DNA from: Siniperca chuatsi
Taxonomy: Eukaryota; Chordata; Actinopteri; Centrarchiformes; Sinipercidae
Length of the DNA stretch: 64,000 bases
NCBI RefSeq assembly: GCF_020085105.1
Contig: NC_058052.1
Coordinates: forward strand, 28,575,733 to 28,639,732
Reading direction: 5' to 3'
Both the position numbers and the translations under genes were made by a program. A model generated the notes under the pieces. That model saw nothing but the letters and a program-made list of their open reading frames with translations. It ran no database searches and had not been told where the DNA came from. Shown one piece after another: positions 21,151 through 33,480 of the stretch; the first letter of the stretch is position 1, and every line of letters begins with the position of its first letter.

Positions 21151-21872
21151 GAATGATGTCTGCCACTAACTCGTCGTGATCTCTATCATACAGTGGTTCT
21201 GTATTATGTCGTGCTGAAGCCTCCAGCTCTGCTGCTTGTGTTTGTTTGCTGATGTCAGGGTGACTCAGCGTCCAGATTATTTCAGCACAAGCGACCGGAT
21301 TAAAGTGAACAAATGTTTGGAGTTTGTCTTTTAGGAAAATGCTCACTGAGCGTGAACAATGTGAGGCCTGTCCAGGCTGCAGAGTGGCCTACTTTCACTC
21401 TGAGCCATTCACAATGAGCCACATGCACTTTATACACTACACATACAGACTTCCTCTTCCCCTCCACAAACTCCATGTCCACATCTATTTCCTGCCTCTC
21501 TTCAGCTCTTACTACAAAAACGTAATTACTGCTGCTGCCTCTGTTTCCAAACTTTTAAAACTAAAAAGTTTATGGCTTTGGAACTTGCTTGAGGAGAGAC
21601 GCTAACACGCTAACAAATTAATTGTTGTTCGATCACAAAGGTTTCAAATTCTAATATCAAGATCTGCTGTAAATACTCATTTATCTTAGAATACAGGCAG
21701 GCAGCACTATGAACTGTTTCATTACTGCGGGGGGCCAGTGGTAGAAGTACTCAGATCCTTTACTTAAGTAAAAGCACCAATACAACAATGCTTAACATAC
21801 TTCAAGTATCAAAACTAAACGTACTCATTCCACAGAAAAACTGAAATTAAGAAAACACAAACAGATAAAAGC

Positions 21873-21946
21873 GGCGCTGTGGCTTAGTTGGTTAAAGCGC
21901 CTGTCTAGTAAACAGGAGATCCTGGGTTCAACTCCCAGCAGCGCCT
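21873..21946 (+). tRNA. tRNA-Thr (AGT), 74 nt
   Basis: Fully paired acceptor stem, canonical D arm TTAGTTGGTTAAAGC, anticodon AGT, T arm CTGGG-TTCAACT-CCCAG. Very close to the vertebrate tRNA-Thr-AGT consensus. Confidence 0.95.
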
Positions 21947-22325
21947 CAAACAAATAACCTGTTGAAACTGTACACCACGAAGGTCTTTCTATATTATACA
22001 AGCTAACACATCAGCAGGGTGGCAGCTCGCCACGGGCCCAGTGTGGGCAACAGATGAGGATTAAATAATAAGCACGAAACAGAAAGGATGTCTGCCGTCT
22101 GTTGAAAGTGGACTAAATCTAATTTGTGGATTACAACCTATATTTTCAACATATAACCAGTTCTAGGATCTACTGGATAGTTTGCTTTGCTTTACATACA
22201 TACAGTAATGGCGGTTTGTCTACTTCTGCCAACAACCCGGATCCTTCTGTAACTGTCCACTGGAGTTAAAAACGTGAATCTGCAAGCTATCAAACACACC
22301 AACCGACAGCAGAGAGGTAACTGAT

Positions 22326-22327
<2 letters not shown>

Positions 22328-22358
<31 letters not shown>
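22328..22358. repeat. (GT)15 microsatellite
   Basis: 31 bp GT run next to the exon-like island at 22372-22489. Confidence 0.95.
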
Positions 22359-22361
<3 letters not shown>

Positions 22362-22371
22362 GCTGACTGAC

Positions 22372-22489
22372 CTTCGGAGGCTAAAAACAGCTTCCGCCTG
22401 TCGGCAGCCACGGCCGCTCGCTGCCACACTGCAGGCCTCTGCGAGCGGGCCGGCTGCTGCTGCAGGCGGTGCGGACAAATGTCAGGGTG
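22372..22489 (-). other. Exon-like GC island in ldb3 intron (unassigned)
   Basis: On the minus strand a 118-bp GC-rich, CpG-containing block is bracketed by an acceptor (TTATCACCTACAG) and a donor (CGAAG/GTCAGT). More than one frame is open through it; one reads WQRAAVAADRRKLFLASEG. 118 bp is not a multiple of three, so it could not sit between exons 1 and 2 of ldb3 without breaking the frame, though it could be an alternative first exon or UTR exon. I recognise no homologue; chance is possible. Confidence 0.25.
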
Positions 22490-24876
22490 CTGTAGGTGAT
22501 AAGAGCAAATAGTGGAGGCAAAAGCTCCATGTCCAGATTATGTTCACTCGCATTTCTGCTGCTCAGATCACCTGGAAAAGTGCAATTCATGGTTTGCTGG
22601 CTGAGGTGCACACTTAAACCATTTTGCATCTCCTTGCGGTTGTTTTGCGTCTGTAGTGGTTTTGCGACACACAACGCTGAAGCAGAGATAAGTTGGACTA
22701 CAAACTAACTGCGAATGTCTGCGGTGTGAGAATCTGTAAAGGTTTATCTGAGTGAATGCGAAGGTTGAATTAGTCTGAGGTTACGTCCTTCAGCGGCTGC
22801 AGACTGTTCGGAACATTCTGCTATTTAGTATTTAATCTATTATTTATTTAATTTCTAATCAGGGCAGCTATAAATAAAGCAGCACAGCCGCAGCTCTAAA
22901 CATTTGTACAGAAAAACATACCATGGAAATGACCAGATACATTAAACCTGATCATCTCTCTGCTTGATGTGTCCAAATGAACTCATTATGAATATTTCTA
23001 TTTATTATTTGATTGATTACTGATCTCTTTAAACTGAAGGTCAGAGCCAGAGGGCCCACGGTCTCTTCCTTACAATAAAATAATATGCATGTAGAAATAT
23101 AGCGAATATATTTGTCAACTGTCAGTCGAGGGCATTTTCATCTATCGTTTGTATTTCCGGTCTGTTCTGTTTTGTTCTACTACGCCATCTTTGTTGTAGT
23201 TCAAACATAACTTCAGTGACCCCTCACTGCTGTAGAAAACTGCAGGATTCATCTTTAAAAGGTGCTAAAGTTTGATCTGCATATGAAGGATTATTATTGT
23301 GAGTGGTGTATTCAGTTTCTTTCATATCCACAAACATGGCCGAAGCCGCCGCCGCCGCCGCCCTCTTCTGCCTGCTGCACAGTCTCAGAGCTCGGCTGAC
23401 ATTTCAGTCGGCCCTTCAGAGAAAATGTTTTATTGCAGAGTCGAGTGATATGGCGAAGAAATGAATATCGTTTTCTGGACGTCCAGCAGGTGTGTGCAGC
23501 GCAGCTCATATGAGTGAGAGAAGTGATTTTAAAATGTAAGACAACAAGACTTGAAACCAGAAAGAAAACACAAGACAAGAAGCAGTTTTCCACATTTAAA
23601 GCTGCAGCCTCCATAAAGTTTGAACTAGCTCATGTTAACATACATTAAATAGTAAAGTGGTGACACCCAACTAAAACTACCAAAGTCAAGAGTGACTTGA
23701 ATCTGTTTAGGATATCTTATCTGATAAAAACACTCAAATATAAACAGATACAGCAAATAGAGACAGTTTCAGGTTTTCTGGTTCCTGTAACTGACAAAGA
23801 TGGTGTCGCAGTGGTAATAAACTATTTGCTATTTTCACCGAAGCCTCGTGAAAAGTTACTAAATTACATCACGCATTCATTTTCATATCAGTGACATCAT
23901 AACATAACTATTAACATATGTAAAATAAATAAATACAAAAATAAATAAAAATGGGGGGAAATGTTTTTTTGTCCACCTGTTTTCAGCAGAAACAAGTTGT
24001 GAAAACAACATTAACATGTCATCAACATTTCAGTTGATGTGTTGAACTTGTTAGCAAACAGTACGGAGCAACATGGTCCTTCGTTTGGGCTGAGAGCTGA
24101 GAGGGAACCAGGACAGTAACAGACGAGCGACGAGCTGAAAGTCTCTGTGAAGCCGAGCGGAGCTGCAGGATCAGCTGATGGTTCACCACCAGAGACACGA
24201 CACAGTTTTCACATCGTCATTTCACACAGTTATTATAAAAATACTGATTACAGCTTTAAAGAGAAGCTTTTTTCCTTGATTGACAGCTGTCCACCCTTTG
24301 CCCAAATCTGGATTTTCCAGCTCCAGAAACTGACAGCAGCTGTGAAACCCAAACTCCAGGCTTCAACATGTTCCACAGACTTTTCTGCTTTTAATTTAAA
24401 GTTAAGGGCTGGGCAAGCTCGTCAGAGCAAAAGCGCAGTGGCTGCTGTGTTTTCAAGACCATTAACTGGACCGGTTCTAATTAATCCGCATCTGCAGATA
24501 TGTTTTCGTCATGTACTGTTACAGGAGCTGTGGAAACCTCACTGCCTGCATGCTTAAGGAGCTTAATGTTAAAGTATAAGGCTGCTGTTATTCTATATTT
24601 TTCTCATTTTCAACAAATCTCATGTTCAGACTCAAACCAGCAACACGTCGCTCCGTCTCTCAGTGCTGTCTCACTTCCTGTCTGCGGCGCTCAGCTGCGA
24701 GCCCATTGGTTCCTGCTGATCTTTAAAAACACAGATCTATAGTTTCCTGTTTAAAAAGGCTCAGTAGTTTCCTCAAACAGCTGCTCGCTGTAGTTTTTAT
24801 CAGACCAACAGGAGGAAACAGAGCATCTGTTGGGGACTATTTCCAGCGGCGGATGAATCCACATGTGGTGCTGTAG

Positions 24877-25090
24877 TGAGTGTTTGGGGCAGCAGGACGG
24901 TGTGTGTGGGGCTGAGTCAGAATAAACTACAGTGTGTGTGTTCGTGGTGATGGAGGAACATGTCGCCCGGTGCAGCAGAGCGGCTCACTGATGTGTTTTA
25001 ATAGTTTCTGGACGACGACGGAGGAAGAAGATCCATCAGCTGTGATTCACACACAGCACTCGTTAGCGGAGACGTTCACTGCCGGTTTGA
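24877..25090 (+). repeat. Interspersed repeat pair, copy 1
   Basis: Shares about 190 bp with 32396-32590 in direct orientation: GTGTTTGGGGCAGCAGGACG, AATAAACTACAGTGTGTGTG, GATGGAGGAACATGTC and TTTCTGGACGACGA phrases. No frame. Confidence 0.75.
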
Positions 25091-26691
25091 TTTCTGTACG
25101 CGGGATTTGTTGACAAGGAGAAAGGTAGAGACTATCACCCTTAAGAAAACTGACTTGATTCCTCCACATCAATGTGTGCACATGAATAAACCGGACTGTC
25201 CTGTTTATACATTGTGCCAAAACGTTCACACGCGTTCTGTAACTCGGACGCCGCAGATGGGGCCTGACTCAGCGTCATCGTCCCGTTAATCCCACTGTTT
25301 CATTTCTGCTTCCTGAACCTCTGAACCCGAGCAAACAATGAACCGCGGAGCCCAGAGGGATGATGGGAAGCGTCCGCCGTCCCTCGCTGTCATAAAGCCG
25401 TCAGTGCCGGAAATCGCAGCGTGAATCCATTCGGCGAGCGCAGCTGCTGTCACACTGAGGGCAGATTATCACCACATGGCGCCGCACACGCAGATGAAGA
25501 TATTTCATCCAACAAAGCTCAGGGGGGGAGCTTGTGTTTATTTTCATCATTGGGTATTAACATATTTGTAGTGAAAGCCTGCAGATTTATGTGTGTGAAT
25601 GTGTGTTTAACAGGCTTTTCTGTTACACACACACACACAGACTTACAGTATAACGACAGGACAAATCTGGTGCGAATGGAGCATTTTTGGATGATTTAAA
25701 TCACCAAAATAAATGTCTTTGGGACTTATTTTCACGCAGCAGGTCTCGTGCGCTGCATACAGATCGGCAGCAGGTTCTCATGCTTGGCTGAGGTGAAGAA
25801 GTTAAAAACTAAATGCTGGAAAACGATGGACTTAAAAATGGCGTACATGAAGCACGTGACTTAAAGTGGAGAAACCATCAGCGGCCTCAGGTGTAAAACA
25901 GTGCGCAGGATGTTTACTAAAAAAGTGCACGTGCCCACAACAGCCGAAAATGGCGTGCGCACACCTGCAGGCAACTTTCCCTTTATAAATCACAGTCCAC
26001 CCGGAAACGTGCCCGCCCTCTACACGCCCACATTCAACCATGAAGGCTCAAATCAAAGCACCTCCTGAATACTGATAATTTGATGTAATCTTGGATTTCT
26101 TCGACTGATGATGATGATGATGATGATGACAGTTACAGTCCATGCGCTCTTATGCGCTCCACATATATGATCAAACTATTTTGGTGCATCAGTGGACACA
26201 ATTATGGTTGATCATAGACGACTTCATGGACGTAGCGCAGTAACTGGAGAGGAAACGTTATCCTGAGGCATTTGGCGAGTTTCAGTTCTTCGCAGTTTGG
26301 CGCGGCGAACTGACGGAGCCAGACGAGCGTGACTTTCTCACTTCACCTTCGTTTTTATGCATCCGGCGCGTGCGTGAACACCGGCCTTTAGTACGTGCGC
26401 ACCGTTCACACGTGAGGCCGCAGACGTGGAGGCTGTAACCTTCCTCACATTAACACATGAAACCGACAGAAACGTCCCGTTTCCACCGTCTGAGCGTCGC
26501 CTGGAGCTCTTTTAATGGCGTCGTCTCTTCGAAACGCGGTCTCTTCTTGTCAAAGTGTGACGTCTGATGACCAGTAAACAGCTGTGGTTTGTCGGCCAAC
26601 ACGGCCGTGTGATGGTGTCATGGAATACTATGAAGCACAGGAAGAGACAGAGCGAGCAGAGAAGCTCCTCGTCAGCTGTTTCTGAGTGTCA

Positions 26692-26708
26692 GTGTGTGTG
26701 TGTGTGTG

Positions 26709-26772
<64 letters not shown>
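26692..26772. repeat. (GT)n microsatellite with one GC interruption
   Basis: 81 bp GT run interrupted once at about 26714-26716. Confidence 0.96.
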
Positions 26773-26774
<2 letters not shown>

Positions 26775-26969
26775 CAGCTGCTGGATGTCAGCGTGTCGTT
26801 CAGCCAAAAGTCACCAGCTGAAGTCGGACAGGTGATCAGTTCACTGCCGTCACTCTGTTCTTTTAATAATCAAATCTGCTCTGATCTGATAAGGTTCGAT
26901 TGATCAAAGATCGAATCAATACTCTACGGCTCTTTTATGCTTATTTAACCTTATCTGACGCAGCAGTAG

Positions 26970-27330
26970 TGCTAGTACAATTCTGAGGTACTTGTACTTT
27001 AATTGAATAATTTTATGCTACTTTATACTTCTACTCCGCCACATCTCAGAGGGAAATATTGTACTTTCTACTCCACTATATTTATTTTATTACTTTGCAG
27101 ATTCAGATTATTAATACAAAATATAATTAACAAATTATGTAAAGATGAAGCTACCCAGCAGTATATAAAGTAGTTCAAATTAGCCCCATCTGTATCAGCT
27201 GCAATATTAAATTGATAATAATCCAGTAATATAATATATTTGATTCTGAATGGGCCATTCTGCATAATGTAGTACAGCTACTTTTACCTGAGTAAAAGTT
27301 CTGAGTACTTCTTCCACCACTGGCTGTACA
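26970..27330 (-). mobile_element. Teleost MITE of the TAAAAGTAC type
   Basis: Bounded by TACTTGTACTTTAATTGAAT on one side and GTAAAAGTTCTGAGTACTTC on the other, with AT-rich interior (TGAATGGGCCATTCTGCATA). Other members are listed at 4160-4600. Confidence 0.6.
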
Positions 27331-27899
27331 GTATTATAGTTCAAACGTCCATTTAATAGCTCCTGGAGCTTTCAGCTGGATCTCACATTCCTCATTCAGT
27401 AAATAGAAGTGGCTCAGGTCAGTAAAGAAGACGACGGGAGTGAAGCAGCATTTGATGAATCGAAAACCGATCAACAGCTGGTCTGTTAAGTTAGTTGTAA
27501 TCACACCTACCTGGGCTGTTTCAGCTGGTGATACAACGACCTAAACACACTTTAACGCATCAATAATCTACTGTTTTCGCTGTTTCTTCCATCACCGCTA
27601 AAGCACCACCTCCACACATCACACGTGAGAATGACCTGAGGCCGATCCTCAGCGTTCCCAGTTCTCTGTGAGAAGACTTAAAGACGAGCTGCTGGTATTT
27701 AAATCAACCACTTCATCGTACGCCAGTATATCGGGAAACAAAATAACTGTCCCCCCCCCTCAAAACACAGGAGAGTGTCATTCTGAGCCAAAAGAAATAT
27801 TGATAGTGCAACATGAAACAAGTTAATATTAATGGATTTTTATTTCGGGGATAATCATGCTCTCTTTGTTTTTACCTATATGTGTTCACATGCAGTCAG

Positions 27900-28062
27900 A
27901 CTGTCCCATCAGAGCAGCCGAACCAGCAGTCAGCAGCTCCTGTCTGCAGTGGACCCGTGGACGGACAGACAGCTGTCTCCGGATCACTGCGAGACTGAAG
28001 GAAACTTAGAAACAGCAGGATTCTCAGGCAGGTTCTGCAGCCATGAGGAGCGTCTTTATTCT
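27900..28062 (+). repeat. Interspersed repeat pair, copy 1
   Basis: About 160 bp nearly identical to 58103-58257, beginning TCAGAGCAGCCGAACCAGCA and ending TCTCAGGCAGGTTCTGCAG. Direct orientation. Confidence 0.8.
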
Positions 28063-29359
28063 ATGATTTCTAAGCGAATTTCTAACTCTCTTTGATCTGA
28101 TCAAAACTGTGCTGCTCTCTTATGGTCGCATGACCTTAACCGGCGCAGAAGTAGAACTAGTTAAATTTTAAAGGTAGCGTAATATGTTCATTGAAAAAAA
28201 GTTCTGGTTATGAATACACGATTTGCTGAGAGAAGCAAATGTTATAAGAACGTGTTAAATTGCGTTGCATCCCCTCTGTAGATATAAATCATTATTACAT
28301 TATCAACGTCGTCAGCAGTGTCACTAGTGTTGCTAAAACCGGTGGAGCTAGCATCCAATCACGAGGTAACGAGGACTAGCCAATCACAGCACAGTAGGGT
28401 GGGAAATAATAACGCGTCACAGCCAGCGCTGCAGCATCAAATGCTGACCATAACTGACTTCCTGTTGTTTCAGAACTCCTGCATGCACCTGTCCCTCTCA
28501 CCTCTCGCAGTACCTTCGCCTCACGTCTCTCCCTCTCAGTCACAGTTCATTAATGTTTCGCAGCTGTGAGAATTTCTTCCATCCTCCATTTTTCCTTTGA
28601 CAACGGCGTCCATCAACAGCACGCTCAGAAATCCACTGTTTTTACTACGCGGTGAATACAGTGAATATTTTGCTGAGAAGCAAATGTTAGCGCAGTGAGT
28701 TTTCAGTGGACCAATGAAGAATAACATCTGCAGCTAACAGGGAGTCAGACAGCTCTCGTCCCTCAGAGGATTTTCAAAGCTTTTCCAGGAACAAATATCG
28801 ATGCTCCTCACACCTTGAAACATATTTCCACCCCCTCAGATCGATCTCTGCCCCTCCTTCACTGAAGGCCGACCGTCACGCAGAGAGGAGGCTTTAAAAC
28901 ACAGTAAACCTGCAGGACACTTCTGCTCTTCATGCTCTGAGATGTACGTGCAGCACATGAGAGGTCAGAGGTCACAGCCAGCTCACAACCCCCCCCTCCT
29001 GAAACTATTTATTGTAAGCAACAAGACTCTAACAGCCAGGACATTTACAGCCGCGGAGATTTAAACGCTTCACACTGTCGTGTATCTGGACGTGCTGCAT
29101 GTCTTTGTTGTTTTCATCAGATTTCTCATGTGTCCAGCTCTCCTGCAGTTGGCACGGAGGCTGTAAAAAGTTCCCGAAACCGTTGCCTGTGTTAGTTATC
29201 GCCGATGATGCTTTCTGACCGGATAAAAGTAAAACAGGAAGTGTTGTAAACGTGCGCTGATGCTCATGAACTGTTGTTACTATTGGATTACTGTGATCTG
29301 CTCTTTATGAATGTGCGCTTTACGTTTTATTACGGTCCTATACAAAACACAACAGTTTC

Positions 29360-29660
29360 ATATAGAGCTGAGACGATTATAGTCGATTAATCGATTAGTC
29401 AAGTGACAGAAAGTCAATCAGCAGCTATTTTAATAATTGATGAATCGGTTCCGTCAATTTTCAAGCAACAGAGCCAAAGATTCACTGGTTCCTGCTGCTG
29501 TTTACTGTTTTACATCACAGTAAATGGAATATCTTTGGGTTTTGGACTGTTGGCAACATGAAGGCGTCTCCTTGGGCTCTGAGAAACTGTGACGGGCATT
29601 TTTTCACAATTGTTTGACATTTTGTACATTAACTATTAATTAATCGATTCATTTCATACA
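29360..29660. repeat. ATTAATCGATTAG-type fish repeat
   Basis: Contains GATTAATCGATTAGTCAAG and TAACTATTAATTAATCGATT at its two sides, and a related sequence is at 33268-33440. Resembles short non-autonomous DNA elements common in fish. Confidence 0.5.
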
Positions 29661-31474
29661 TTTTCTCTCCTGCAGCCACACGAAGCCAGTCTGGCTGCAT
29701 CTCAGGATCTCAGAAGTCGCCCGGGGAGTAGAAACAAAGACAAGAATGGATAAACAGTCCAAGTTAATGTGTCATACGCTCAGTGCAGCAACTTTTCAAC
29801 TTTCCAATGTATCCCGTAAAAACCTCAAAGCAAACCTTCAGCATCGCATCGCATCCTGTGTCAGTCCATTAAAGTTAAATTTGCCTTTTCCATTTTCTTG
29901 CAAGATCATCTTTAAAACTTGCACTTGAAATTTCCACCTTCTGCACGTCACTTATCGTCACTTCAACATGTTTGAACTGTTGTCAGTGGACAGATCTGCA
30001 GCTGGCAGCTGGTCCCGGATCCTGACAACAGCAAGAAGACTGTCGATGTCATGGAAAAGCAAAGAGAAAATGAATTCCTCTGCACATTTGCTGAAGCTGT
30101 TATTCAGAGCAGCTCGCACAATGAGCCTCAATGCCAAAATCACCAACAAGCAGCCAACAGAGAGAAGGTCAAAGGTCAAGGACCACAGCGTCCTGACAGC
30201 AGATGCAGCAAATCCTCCCGGGAGCCCGGAAAGACTGGGGACGATAAAGAAATGCAGAGTGAAGCAGTGGAGAGGTGGAGGAGTGTTTTCTCTCTCTGTC
30301 TCTGGTCTATTCAGAGAGACGAGGCTGTGAAACCAACACCAGCTCCAGTTTTAGGCCTCCGGCTCTGCTTTCGGCCTCCCTGATAAATCCTGGCAGTCGC
30401 CACGCCCTGCGGGGCCGCCGGGGGCCGCGGATCTTACCCTGACAGGCTTCACATGTGTTTCTGAATCATCCGCAAATCACAGTTCATTATCAAAACCACC
30501 CGCACAGAACAGAACAATGAAACAGGAATGACAGAAAACAGCCAGCTTTAAAGGACGATACCACTGTTTCCCCCAAGGTTTTATATTCTTGCATGTGTGT
30601 TTCCATTCATTTCAGTAAACTAAGAAAAGTTACTAGCAGAGACTTTATTTGTTAATCGTTTGAAGCACCGATTCCTCACTGTGAACTGCACGTCTACTCT
30701 TCTGATTAAAGTCACACTGCCTGTCTGTGGTGCTGCAGGGCAAAATGCAGATTTATTTGACTAATTTCATTAAAATGTTACAATAATCGAAGTTTCTGCA
30801 AGCTGATTTTGATTTTCACGGCGGATCAAAACGAACGGAAAACAGCAGTCAAAAATCTCCTTCTTCTCAAATCAGAGTCCTTGAAATCACTGAATGCATT
30901 AGTCTCATTTTAACTAATTTCATTCTTTGTAAATGTTGTTCTAATGCATTTCTTCGTCTTACGTAAAGCACTTTGAATCGCCCCTGTGTTTTAAAGGTGC
31001 CTTAAAAAAGTATTTTGGGGGGCATTTTTTACTTTATTTTGATATTGATAGAAGAGAGATGACAGGACATGAGGTCCCCAGCTCCCCAAAGCCTTCGGCC
31101 ACCAGGACGCCTCGTTCAGTCACTCATTTATAGAAAATTCTTGAAATGAGAAACGAGAAACAGGGATATGAGACGTGCAATATTCTCACTGCACATGTCT
31201 GTCACTTGTTTTTAAGAAAACTTTCATGCTGAGACAGATTTTTTTGCGCTGTTGAAGATATAAAAACACTTTAGGAAGTTAGAAACATGATGGTATACGT
31301 TAAAATAAGTTTTACAAAAGAGACAAAGCATCCTTCAACCAAACTGAGGCCAAACGCACAGAAAGCAGTCTGAACTCAGGTGTCCCTGCTGATGGAGGTG
31401 AGCAGCTGAGATAAAAAGAAACCCTAAAAACTAAAAAGGGTGTTTTTTAAATGCATCTTTTAGCAGTTTCTTAC

Positions 31475-31683
31475 CCTGGAGATGGTCAGCGGCATGTTGA
31501 AGTCCTTCCCCCCCTGCAGCCTGAAGCCCCAGGGGCCGGGGCCGGGCAGCGACACGGTGTAGGCGCTCATTCTTCCAGACAACTAGAGGATCCTCCGAAA
31601 TGGACGATGGCAATTAAACAAAATGTTTTCAAAACCCCACAGCTGCTGGAGGGATGGGAGGGAGGGCCGGTGGCGAGCAGCCT
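31475..31683 (-). CDS. ldb3: ldb3 coding exon 1 with start codon (first part of PDZ) and 5' UTR
   Basis: The coding part is 31475-31570 (32 codons): [20 protein letters not shown], then [12 protein letters not shown], then donor [25 protein letters not shown] is the hallmark N-terminal half of the LDB3 PDZ domain, including its carboxylate-binding loop region. The start is set by homology and by an in-frame TAG four codons upstream of the ATG; no other ATG lies between 31571 and 31683. A strong acceptor (TCTCCTTTCAG, ending at 31684) suggests the 5' UTR is spliced and that the promoter lies further upstream. ZASP/Cypher is a striated-muscle Z-disc scaffold that binds alpha-actinin and, through its LIM domains, PKC. 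The last codon is complete, so phase 0 joins exon 2. Confidence 0.95.
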
Positions 31684-31859
31684 CTGAAAGGAGACAGAGA
31701 AAAGGATATCAAACAGGTGAAAGACGAAGAAACAAAGCTGACGTGAAACGGAAACGTGCGTCAAATGCACGAACCAAAACTCTGAGAGAAAGACGAGGAA
31801 GAAGAAGAAGCTGCGAGACGAGAAAGAAGAGGACTTGCCTGCTCAGAGGAGCTGACGTG

Positions 31860-32110
31860 ACAGCCTAAGAATAGCCAGAGATAGCACTGTTGCATTGTGG
31901 GGGGTGGAGGGGTGAGGCCGGGTGAGGCGGGGCGGGGGAGTCGAAGGGAAAAGGAGGGGGGGTGGACTTATATGGTGTGAAAGGGGACACCCGGTATGCC
32001 AGGCTCGCCGTGATTCACCGGGGCTAATATAGACCCAGCAGATTCATCTAGACCCCCCTCCCCCCCCGGTGTGTTATGCCCAGGGTCTCCCTCGGACCCA
32101 ATCAGGGGCG
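31860..32110 (-). promoter_or_regulatory. Possible ldb3 proximal regulatory region
   Basis: Just upstream of exon 1, with C/G-rich runs and several near-matches to muscle elements: CCATATAAGT (about 31968-31977, minus strand; one base short of a CArG box, and TATA-like), CTAAGAATAG (31865-31874) and CTAATATAGA (32024-32033), each one base from a MEF2 consensus. These are near-matches seen by eye only. If the acceptor at 31684 is used, this region would be intronic unless it serves an alternative transcription start. Confidence 0.3.
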
Positions 32111-32395
32111 ATGCCAGGAAACGTCTCATTATCTTCGTGGTGATAAAGCCGAAATCGAAAGGCCACGAGTTAAGTGGCAGCGATAACTGAAAGGTCAGCA
32201 GCAGATGGGTCCTTACAGCAAGGTCGCAGGTTCAAATCCCCCCCACCTGTCACTGCCGAGGTTCCCTACAGCAAGGCACCGGACCACCGACTGCTACCTC
32301 TGGATCTCCAAACAGTTCACTGCAACAAATGCAACTCCTTATTTGTTGAGTGATTCATCGTTTTGTGGATTTTACTTAAGATCTTTGTGAAAAAG

Positions 32396-32590
32396 AGTGT
32401 TTGGGGCAGCAGGACGGTGTGTGTGGGGCGGAGGCAGAATAAACTACAGTGTGTGTGTTCGTGGTGATGGAGGAACATGTCACCCGGTGCAGCAGAGCGG
32501 CTCGCTGATGTGTTTTAACAGTTTCTGGACGACGATGGAGGCTGTGATACACAACACCTGTTAGCAGAGACGTTCGCTGCCGGTTTGAGT
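32396..32590 (+). repeat. Interspersed repeat pair, copy 2
   Basis: Second copy of the sequence at 24877-25090, direct orientation. Confidence 0.75.
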
Positions 32591-33087
32591 CTGAACATCC
32601 GCACACAGTCAGTGTCCAGTCCTGGAGCTTGTATTTTTGCTATCACCGGTTGCTGACTCCGTTCTCCGTCTCCTCGCAGTCCTGCCAGCCCTGACTCCAG
32701 CCTCCGTTCCCTCCGCTGCTTGGACTCCTGCGACTTTGCCTCCCGAACTACTTCACTCCAGGCCCCTTGGCTTTTCTCTGGGAAAATCCCCCCGGACCCC
32801 TCAGCCCTTCCCTGGCTCTGTTCGGCTCCAAACCCCCGGCTCCCCCCTCCCCCGGCATCACCATCTGCTGGGTTTCAGTCCAATAAATACTTTGGCTCTG
32901 CTACCTGCTTGGTTCACTAGCTCCTTAACAATTTCCTTAATAAATAAATAAATAAATAAAAGTTTACAGCTTGCAGTAGTGACGACAGCAGTCAAACTAC
33001 AAACAGTCTCTGTCTGTCAGTACACCGACAGATGTATGTCAGACTAATGGTCTTTTATTTTGGCAGGTGCTAACAACAGGTGAGAAT

Positions 33088-33098
<11 letters not shown>

Positions 33099-33142
<44 letters not shown>
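33099..33142. repeat. (CA)22 microsatellite
   Basis: 44 bp CA run preceded by a short CT run. Confidence 0.95.
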
Positions 33143-33144
<2 letters not shown>

Positions 33145-33267
33145 GTTTCGTGTAATGGCTACAGAAGCATTTCTCTGTTTTACCTCAAACTTATCATCTT
33201 CAACTTTCCGACTCCCAATGTTCGTGCTTTCTTATTCATGCTCTGAGTTTGAGTTGCAAGCTGTTCC

Positions 33268-33480
33268 GTGTAGAGCTGAAACAATTACTCAATTAACTGA
33301 TTAGAGAAAATTAACACATTTGCTAATCGATTAATTGATTAAAAGTAATTTGTGAACAAAAAAAAAAAGCTTTTCTGCGTTTTTTTATCCTTGGAAACTG
33401 AAGATCTTCGGACAAATAAACACTTGTAATGAAGCACAAGCCAGCACCTTTGGCTCCACCAGCTGCTCATTTCTACTAGA
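33268..33480. repeat. ATTAATCGATTAG-type fish repeat, second copy
   Basis: GAGCTGAAACAATTACTCAA and GCTAATCGATTAATTGATTA phrases echo 29360-29660. Confidence 0.45.

Larger units (their letters stand above)
11106..31474 (-). other. ldb3: ldb3 first coding intron (20.4 kb)
   Basis: Bounded by donor GTAAG at 31474 and acceptor GACAG at 11110-11106. It hosts the tRNA-Thr array (13.4-19.3 kb), further tRNA genes to 21.95 kb, microsatellites, teleost repeats and one exon-like island at 22.4 kb. Stretches 22.5-24.8, 25.1-26.6, 27.35-27.85, 28.1-29.3 and 29.7-31.4 kb show no exon or known element I can support; 25.3-26.5 kb is relatively CpG-rich. Confidence 0.8.
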
